Of a DNA stretch of 64,000 nt, positions 57,746 through 64,000 are shown in pieces. The position numbers and the translations under genes are program-made. The stretch lies in the NCBI GenBank assembly GCA_037178855.1, contig JASJZC010000007.1:7440001-7504000 (forward strand). The letters run 5' to 3'. The DNA comes from Oscheius sp. JU75. Its lineage: Eukaryota > Nematoda > Chromadorea > Rhabditida > Rhabditidae. How positions within the stretch are numbered: position 1 is the stretch's first letter; each line of letters opens with the position of its first letter. Below the pieces are notes generated by a model. The model was not told the DNA's origin. It saw nothing but the letters and a program-made list of their open reading frames with translations, and did not search any database.

Positions 57746-59111
57746 TCATTCGTTTTCGGTTGCTCGAGATATCACATTGATTACGGTGACATCGTTTTTC
57801 AGTCCAATTTTCCTCAGAATGGTGTATCTGCAATTTTATATAATGGTTAAGATGTTTTCTTATGAATTTACAAGCAATTGCTTTTCCACATACCTGTAAG
57901 TTGTCGTAGCCCACAATATGGCTACACTGCAGTTGACGGACTTGGCACTGAAGAAGAAAGCACTTAAGTAGCCCAGTTGAACGTAAAAGTTTGGAAGATT
58001 TTCTATTCCTATGACTAATCCAATGGCTAGCATGAAGGCAGGGACAAAAGTGCCGATTCCAAGCACTGCAATCTATACAGAATATTAGTTATGCAAATTT
58101 TGTTATCTGGGTATAACTGTGACTTTTATTCACCTTTAGCAGCCTTTTCAATCCTACAGATCTAAAACACGTACACGTTCCCTGCTCTCTGCCTTGTTAC
58201 AGAGTTCCTCTTCCTTGTTTTATTTCAACTTACCTGGACAAGCAGTCCTCTTATGGCTTCTTTGTGCATCTGTACTGTCTTGGCACTCATGGCTGCCCTT
58301 TTCAAAATGATGTTACAATGAATGACTATGCCAGGCAAGGAAACTGCTGTTATTGGCAACAACACAACTTGTACACCGCCCCACATATAGGCTTTGACTC
58401 CGCCAAAAGTCATACTTCCCTCGGGGATGTCGTAATCGGGGTCACCCTGGAAATTCAATCAGACATTAACAAATCAAAAAGAAAGTATGATTACCATCGA
58501 ATGAGGCTTACCTGCAGTAATATTTCGGCTGTTTCTTGTGTACTTAAAAAACCGTATACTGCAGCTGTTGAACAGATGACACCACCATGTAAGTAAGTAA
58601 ACACTGTACTGAACGGCGTATTGTATTTCCGGGCAAATGAAGGGATTTTATGAATGTAGGGAGATAATGGGATGAGCATGTCATGACGGTAAAGAAGAGC
58701 TGCCACCATAGCGCCATGAACACAGCCGAGACAGACGGTTTCGAAAGCCTGAATTCATTCATTCTTGAAAAACACTTTTCTGACAGATTTACCCAACTTA
58801 TGTTAACCGGCAATTTGAAAAACGTCCACAACAAGCCTCTGGGATAAATATGAATGTAGGGGTAGACTTCTACCATTACGCCAAAAATATTCGTCCAATA
58901 CAATGATTCGAAAAAGGCCGCCAACTAAAAGTTCGCTTTTTGGACTTTGAAAAGCAATTACTTGGAGATTTAGCAGCAGCCACTTGTATTTGGTCATTTC
59001 CCTGGTTGACTTGTATACTACCATATACACTACTAATAGAATTAACGGTATAGAGACGACCACGTTTACCCGATAGAAGAGTAGCAGCATTGAGGAGTTT
59101 TCTACTATCAT
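57746..59111 (-). CDS. Nematode 7TM chemoreceptor, srh/sri type
   Basis: Six exons (59111-58962, 58924-58793, 58748-58512, 58446-58234, 58072-57894, 57827-57746) join in frame to about 330 residues. TM1 (VVVSIPLILLVVYMVVY) is followed by REMTKYKWLLLNLQ, the M-x-x-[FY]-K-W-x-L-L-N hallmark of Str-superfamily receptors. Another hallmark before TM6 is SAKTVQMHKEAIRGLLVQ. TM7 and the short tail end RYTILRKIG then a hydrophilic stretch. These receptors detect environmental chemicals in sensory neurons. All introns are phase-consistent and the gene looks intact. The subfamily (srh or sri) is a judgement from wording alone, and a short upstream exon is possible. Confidence 0.82.
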
Positions 59112-60618
59112 TGTATTGTTCGATTAGCAGGACGTTCCTAGTCACAAACGAGGTACGCTCAAAATATTCTGAGAATAGAGTTGCCGGCTTGCAAAAATCT
59201 CCACAAAACCTAAACTCACAGCGCTGAAATGTGTACAAACGAAGAATTTCTTATGAAGTAATGATGTTCAAATATGAGTTCAACAGATGTTTTCGATGAT
59301 TTCTCTCAATAATCATTCTTCCATTCCGATGTCTGGTCAGTTTCCGCATTTCGAAACAAAACAAGGAACGGTTAAGTCTATACAGCTTACGAATTTGCGT
59401 CAACATTTGAGCTACAACTTTAGCAGCATATTTTATCTCAACAGGGTGCAAAATATTCGAAAGATAATTCGTTGGACATTCGGCTTTTTTGATTTTCTAA
59501 ATAGATTCGCCAAGTTTTCCTCTTGCGGGCTCATCAATATCAATTTGGGTTGTGGCGAAAACGTAGCGTTTGTGCTCATTCAATCCGACTTAAATGTTAG
59601 CGGCGTGCATGATTAAGTGACTGTGCAAAAAAAGTTGCTCCGTAAGTAGAGTTGTTCTGATAGAGGTTTTCCGATTCCGCCGTGCACATGCGATATTGCA
59701 CTATGCCTTCCAAAAACTTCTCTTTGAGTGTCTCTCATGGCGTCTTCATTGCGTGAAGAGGAAAAGTTTGTTTCCGAGTTTCTTGCCACCTAGGTTAAGG
59801 ATAATTCTCGGATATGTACCTATGCTTGTTGGGCTAACTTCTGCCGTGCCGACATATGCCGTTTTGTGTCTTTCAACGTTTGTCTCAGTCAGCGCTTCTC
59901 GACTTCAGTTAACATGTATCAAACCTATGTAAACTCCTGTAGTTTTACGCCTTGTTCTGATAGCTTCATCGTTTAAATTTTGTCATTTGACAAGAAGTTT
60001 CTGCTTGACAAAATGCAAAAATGCACAGATAAATGACAGTGTTTTGTACATGTCCAAGTCGGAGTATAATTTCTGATTGATGATATGTAAAGTACGTTCC
60101 GCTATCAGTAGGTTCAAAGTAATACCACGAAGCTAATGTGAAAAATATGTTGCTTATACAAATTTGGACAGTCAAGATGAGCTCTTTTTCAATGGATTTA
60201 TTGATTCTCTAAATATTGATCGTGGGAAAACCGAATTCATTACATTACACTAAACAGAGACAAAAGAGCAAATATACAAAATTCCTGTAACCAGTGAAAC
60301 TTTGAATTCACTGTATTTCTTAAACAGTTGTAAGTCTTAAACGGGAGCTATCTTGTCTGGCATCATTACACAGGACTATCTGTGATGGAAAACACGCTTG
60401 GGCAAATTTTGCGTATCATTAGTCACTGAATTGTTAGCAAAATATCTATAAAGACTAGTGAGGAGAAAAAAATGTGGTAGTTCAGTATATTTGAGACAAT
60501 TCAGAGATATCGGTACTCATTGACTCAATGTATACAGTTCATACGATAACTTTTCTTTTTTGGGATGCTCCAATTCTCTTTGTATGTTTTTTCTAGTAAG
60601 AGACTAATGGTTCATTAG
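59112..60618. other. Intergenic between two chemoreceptor genes
   Basis: No coding chain recognised. TM1 of the following receptor may be encoded just before 60618. Confidence 0.4.
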
Positions 60619-61455
60619 ATTTTCTATTACGACAAGGAGCTCTGGAAAAATAGGGCATACAAGATCATGTTCTGGATTCAAGTATCAGAATGCCTGCAAC
60701 TCTTGTTGCATATAAATGGAGGATTCGTCTGCTAAAGTTTCTGCGCTAAGATGCACTTGTTTCAGTTGATTAGCGCCTTTAAAGGAGAGCTAATGGGCTA
60801 CACATTCGCCTTGAACTTTATTCTCTGCTACAACCGCGTTACTGTGATTACGCTTGAAAAGAGTTTAATTTTTCAGAGCAATGGGATTTATACAGAGAGT
60901 CGTGTTACCAAACAAAAAACTGTTTGTTTTAGTTGTTATTTCTTACGCCAGCATTTCTGGAGTTGCCTTTACTGGTGCTAAAATGCTTGTTATGGAGTGG
61001 TGCTTATAAAATTTTTGATATAGATCATGAGAAAGCCAACAAGGTTTTTTACGGTTTGTATATTTTACAGCCTGTGCTTAGAAATGTGCAAACTAAAAAG
61101 CTTGAATATTTTATCTTCAGACTTCCTCACGTACGAGACTTACGGAGATTTGCTTGTCATTTTTGCAACTTTTACGTTGTACATACTCCTCTTGCTTGTT
61201 ATGTTTAAGAAGGTGAATTTCTTTGCGACACAGGAAAAGTGACTTCCAGAGAAAAGAAATATCTATTAGAAAAGAAAGCAGTCTGACAATCCAAGCATGT
61301 GTCTTTAGTGTACTCATGCCCTCTGTGCATACGGTTACAAACTTGCTGTCGAGCAGAGCGTACACGGATGATCAAGCGCTGTACTACATTTCATGCATTA
61401 TGTGGAGATTCATCAGTGTGCAGAATACTTTCATTTATCTTGCCTTCAATAAGTA
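60619..61455 (+). pseudogene. Nematode 7TM chemoreceptor, srt/srx-like, possibly broken
   Basis: Recognisable pieces run in order. WKNRAYKIMFWIQVSECLQL (TM2, the YKIMF hallmark) is in 60619-60726. TM3, with LNFILCYNR, is in 60766-60837. TM4 is KKLFVLVVISYASISGVAF, TM5 is TYGDLLVIFATFTLYILLLL, then comes RKESSLTIQACVFSVL (TM6), and TM7 ends in VQNTFIYLAFNK before the stop. The intron before the TM6 exon (37 nt) keeps phase. Between TM4 and TM5 (about 60980-61110) the frame changes at least once with no good splice pair, so the gene may be a pseudogene or contain sequence errors. The first exon is not identified. Confidence 0.55.
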
Positions 61456-62692
61456 ATTTAGCGTTGATACCTAAATTTATACTTTAGACGTGTACGACGC
61501 TCATACATCAGTTTCTTAACAACAGAGGTTATGGACAGTTGGATGAGAATACCAACGGAACCTCTATCATCCATGTAAAAAAATTGCGTCTTTGTCACTG
61601 CAATCTTGTTGGCTTAATGGAAACAGAGCGCTACCGCAAACACTGATCAGATACTGTATTAATTGTTTTGGCTATTAGGTATGCTATTCTTCGTTGCTAT
61701 TTGAAAGAGTTACCTGTAGCTCTGCAGCATTTAAAGAATCTCTGCTCTCTTTGTATTCATTAAAGTAATCAGTGTCTGAGTTGACTTTTTAAACCAAAGA
61801 CATCTACTTTACTGAGAAGATCTCCTTCGCTGGCACTAAATTCTCTGAAAGTTATGAGACAGGCTACATTTTCAAGTTTGCGATTCTGAAGGAGTGAAAC
61901 GTCTGCTGTTGTAAGCGTGTGTCCATTGAAAGCATAGGACTGTTGAACAGGCAGGGCGTGATCATTTCTAGAGTGGTTGTGGATTTGGCTTTTCTTTGTG
62001 TATTGCCCTTTTTGTTGATTTTAGTTACAAGTTCTTCAAAACACAAACGCAAAGACAAATCGTCTTTCTTTAAAGATACCACTTTTTCACAAATCCAGAT
62101 CTGAAGTGGCTTTGTTCTGAAACCCCCCTAACGCTTACTTACAACAAGATGACCAATATCCTATCAGAATGCTTTCATCAACAAAAAATAAGTGATAAGT
62201 AAGACCTGAAAACAAATTAGAGACTGGAAAAGCAGCATTATGCACAAGATTTTGAAAAAGGCAAGGCGTCCTCGAGGAACAATATTTGAAGGAGAAGCGA
62301 GCGGCACGCCGATTTGATTCTCATAAATTGTTAAGTGTGAGAATGCCAACGTTTGGATTGGCACGACGATCTGATTGCCGAATAGTGATAGACCATCGCT
62401 TCGGTACGAAAGAGTCGAGGTTTGAGGAAGGTACAGGACAATAATAAGGGGACCAAACAGGATGAAAAGAATCTCACGCAGAAATGGCAAGTTGCTGAAG
62501 ATATTCGTTAGAAATAGATTCGGTGTGTATGCTCCAAGAAAAATGCTATCAGGCTGGTAGCTCAACCTGTTTGCACTGCCTCTCAGAATATGGTTAATTC
62601 AGTGGGTAGGAAATTATAATTTAGAAACCACTCCTGCCCACTTCTACGGAGTTCTGTTAACTTTTATCAACCTATACAAACATAAGTAACTA
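61456..62692. other. Intergenic with membrane-protein-like fragments
   Basis: A plus frame (61919-62104) has one hydrophobic helix followed by KHKRKDKSSFFKD, similar in layout to a chemoreceptor TM5 and loop. A minus frame (62565-62164) has two hydrophobic segments and ends at a donor-like CAGGTCTTAC. Both could be receptor relics but neither could be extended. Confidence 0.3.
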
Positions 62693-63928
62693 CAGGGTGC
62701 CCCAAAATTTCGGTAACTGTGCGAAGCGCGCCGATTTGCGGCTTTTTGTAAAGGGGTTGTTTTGTTTTTTGTTTTTAATGTGTTTCTCCTTTTATTTATC
62801 ATGTTTTCTGTTGTTTCAAACGGAATATACTATTATTTTTAGAGTTGTCAAAGCTTCCATCCACTGCCAATCAATTGGAGTTGCTCTTCACCAACAAGGC
62901 GTTCAGGCGATCAACATCTCTCGTCGTCTCAAGGTATCCAAGAAGCTCGTGTCTACTACCATTTTACGATTCAAGGAGCTGGAAAGTTAAAAAGATCGTC
63001 CCGGACGAGGAAGACCCATTTGTGTGACCACCAGGGCCAACATTAAGAAGATACGCGATGGTATCTATCGGAACCCGGCTCGTTCTATCCGCCAAATGGG
63101 CAAGGGCTTAGCAATTTCCAAGGGCTCTATGGCTAGAGTCACGAAGAAACATCTCAAAAACCAAAAAAAGGAAAATGTCAATTCTTGTCCGAAGCCAGTA
63201 AGACGAAGAGAAAGGAACGCTCGAAGGAACTGTTGCTTCTTCAAAGGTGAACCCCACAAGTCGATCCTCTTCACGGATGAAAAGGTATTCATCGTCGAAC
63301 AGTCGCTGAATAAACAAAACAATCGGGTTTATGCTTCTTCACAGCCAAAGGTAGCGGCTCGACGTACTGGATATCCAAAAACTGTCATGGTCTTCGATGG
63401 CATAACTTCTGATGGTAAGACACCTCTTATCTTCGTTCCTCAAGGAATCAAGATCAATGCAAACAACTACAAGACCGTGTTGAGGACCGAAATCGTGCCA
63501 TGGGCCAAGAAGCACTTCAAAAAGCGTCCCTGATGCTATCAACAGGATGGTGCACCGGCTCACAAGCATAACACCGTCCAACCTTGGTGCAAGCAAAACT
63601 TTCCCGACTTCATTGACTTCAACCAGTGGCCTCCTTTATCTCCAGAACTCAATCCAATGAACTACTCGGTTTGGAGTATTCTCGAATTGAAGGCTTGCTC
63701 AAAACTCTATCGTGATCTTCAATCGCTGGAAAAAGCTTGGGATGCGGACTACTTGGGCACCACCGTTGACGCCTTCCCGAAATTTCTCCGAGCCTGGGTC
63801 GCTGCGATGGAGACTCTTTCGAATATTATGATGTTATTTTGTTTTTATGGTCTGGTTCCCGGTTTTGCAAACTTTTTGACGGTTTGGCGCCGCATTTTAC
63901 TGGTTACTGTAATTTTGAGGCATCATAT
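62693..63928 (+). mobile_element. Degenerate mariner (Tc1/mariner) transposon
   Basis: The 5' end CAGGGTGCCCCAAAATTTCG and the reverse complement of the 3' end (GATGCCTCAAAATTACAGTA) form a diverged terminal inverted repeat bounded by TA dinucleotides, the standard target. The 1.24-kb body encodes one broken transposase. The two ends match at about three quarters of positions over the first 25 bases, which suggests an old insertion. Confidence 0.75.
62850..63838 (+). pseudogene. Mariner transposase pseudogene
   Basis: The frame carries two helix-turn-helix regions (GVQAINISRRLKVSKKL and SIRQMGKGLAISKGSMARV) with the DRPGRGRP linker, then the catalytic core. A TAA interrupts it just before the linker. 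A TGA (63531-63533) replaces an expected Trp before the second Asp motif. The catalytic motifs are FTDEKVF, QQDGAPAH and ELNPMNYSVW; the third acid appears as Asn in MNY, where active relatives have Asp. The protein cannot be functional. Confidence 0.75.
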
Positions 63929-64000
63929 AACACTAAACAGTCTCATCTATTCGAAGTTTTCTCGCATTCATGGATTTCTCCAAGGCGCATATTTGTCACA

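Overview
The window looks like nuclear DNA from a nematode, most likely a rhabditid-type species. Almost every gene is cut by very small introns of about 31-46 nt with clean GT...AG ends. Several gene families are typical of worms: class-2 lipases, FMRFamide-type peptide receptors, srh/sri- and srt-like chemoreceptors, Ser-Gly chondroitin proteoglycan cores and Clc/claudin-like tetraspans. Many start codons sit just after a splice-acceptor-like sequence, which fits trans-splicing. No bacterial, plasmid, phage or CRISPR feature was seen.

Layout. 1-10 kb (+): a secreted lipase, a TMEM237/JBTS-14-like transition-zone membrane protein, and a peptide GPCR. 10.9-14.7 kb (+): sec-15/EXOC6 (exocyst), with tRNA-like relics in two introns. 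15-22.3 kb: a gene-poor block of degenerate pyrimidine-rich repeats and diverged duplications. 22.4-23.2 kb (-): a small unrecognised gene. 24.5-25.4 kb (+): a SGSGE-repeat proteoglycan core. 25.4-28.9 kb: nothing convincing. 29-29.9 kb (+): a single-EGF transmembrane protein.

30.4-40.8 kb (+): a tandem cluster of six four-transmembrane claudin-like genes. Five have a first exon of exactly 88 nt ending in the same phase. A Cys-loop (nicotinic-like) channel gene lies inside the cluster. A mariner fragment lies in one of its gaps.

43-44.1 kb (+): a secreted cysteine-type glutathione peroxidase, followed by a 124-bp-arm inverted repeat. 46.2-46.8 kb: a second inverted repeat enclosing a basic ORF. 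47.1-48.8 kb (-): a ZIP13 (SLC39A13)-like zinc transporter. 50-56.1 kb (-): a long coiled-coil protein. 57.7-59.1 kb (-): an srh/sri-type chemoreceptor. 60.6-61.5 kb (+): an srt-like chemoreceptor, possibly broken. 62.7-63.9 kb (+): a dead mariner element.

The clearest functional grouping is the tetraspan array plus the ligand-gated channel. Claudin-like proteins are known partners of ionotropic receptors in animals, so a channel-auxiliary-protein neighbourhood is a reasonable but unproven idea. The other genes look like independent neighbours. Exon boundaries were read by eye from splice motifs and reading-frame continuity. All family assignments come from motif recognition, without database searches.
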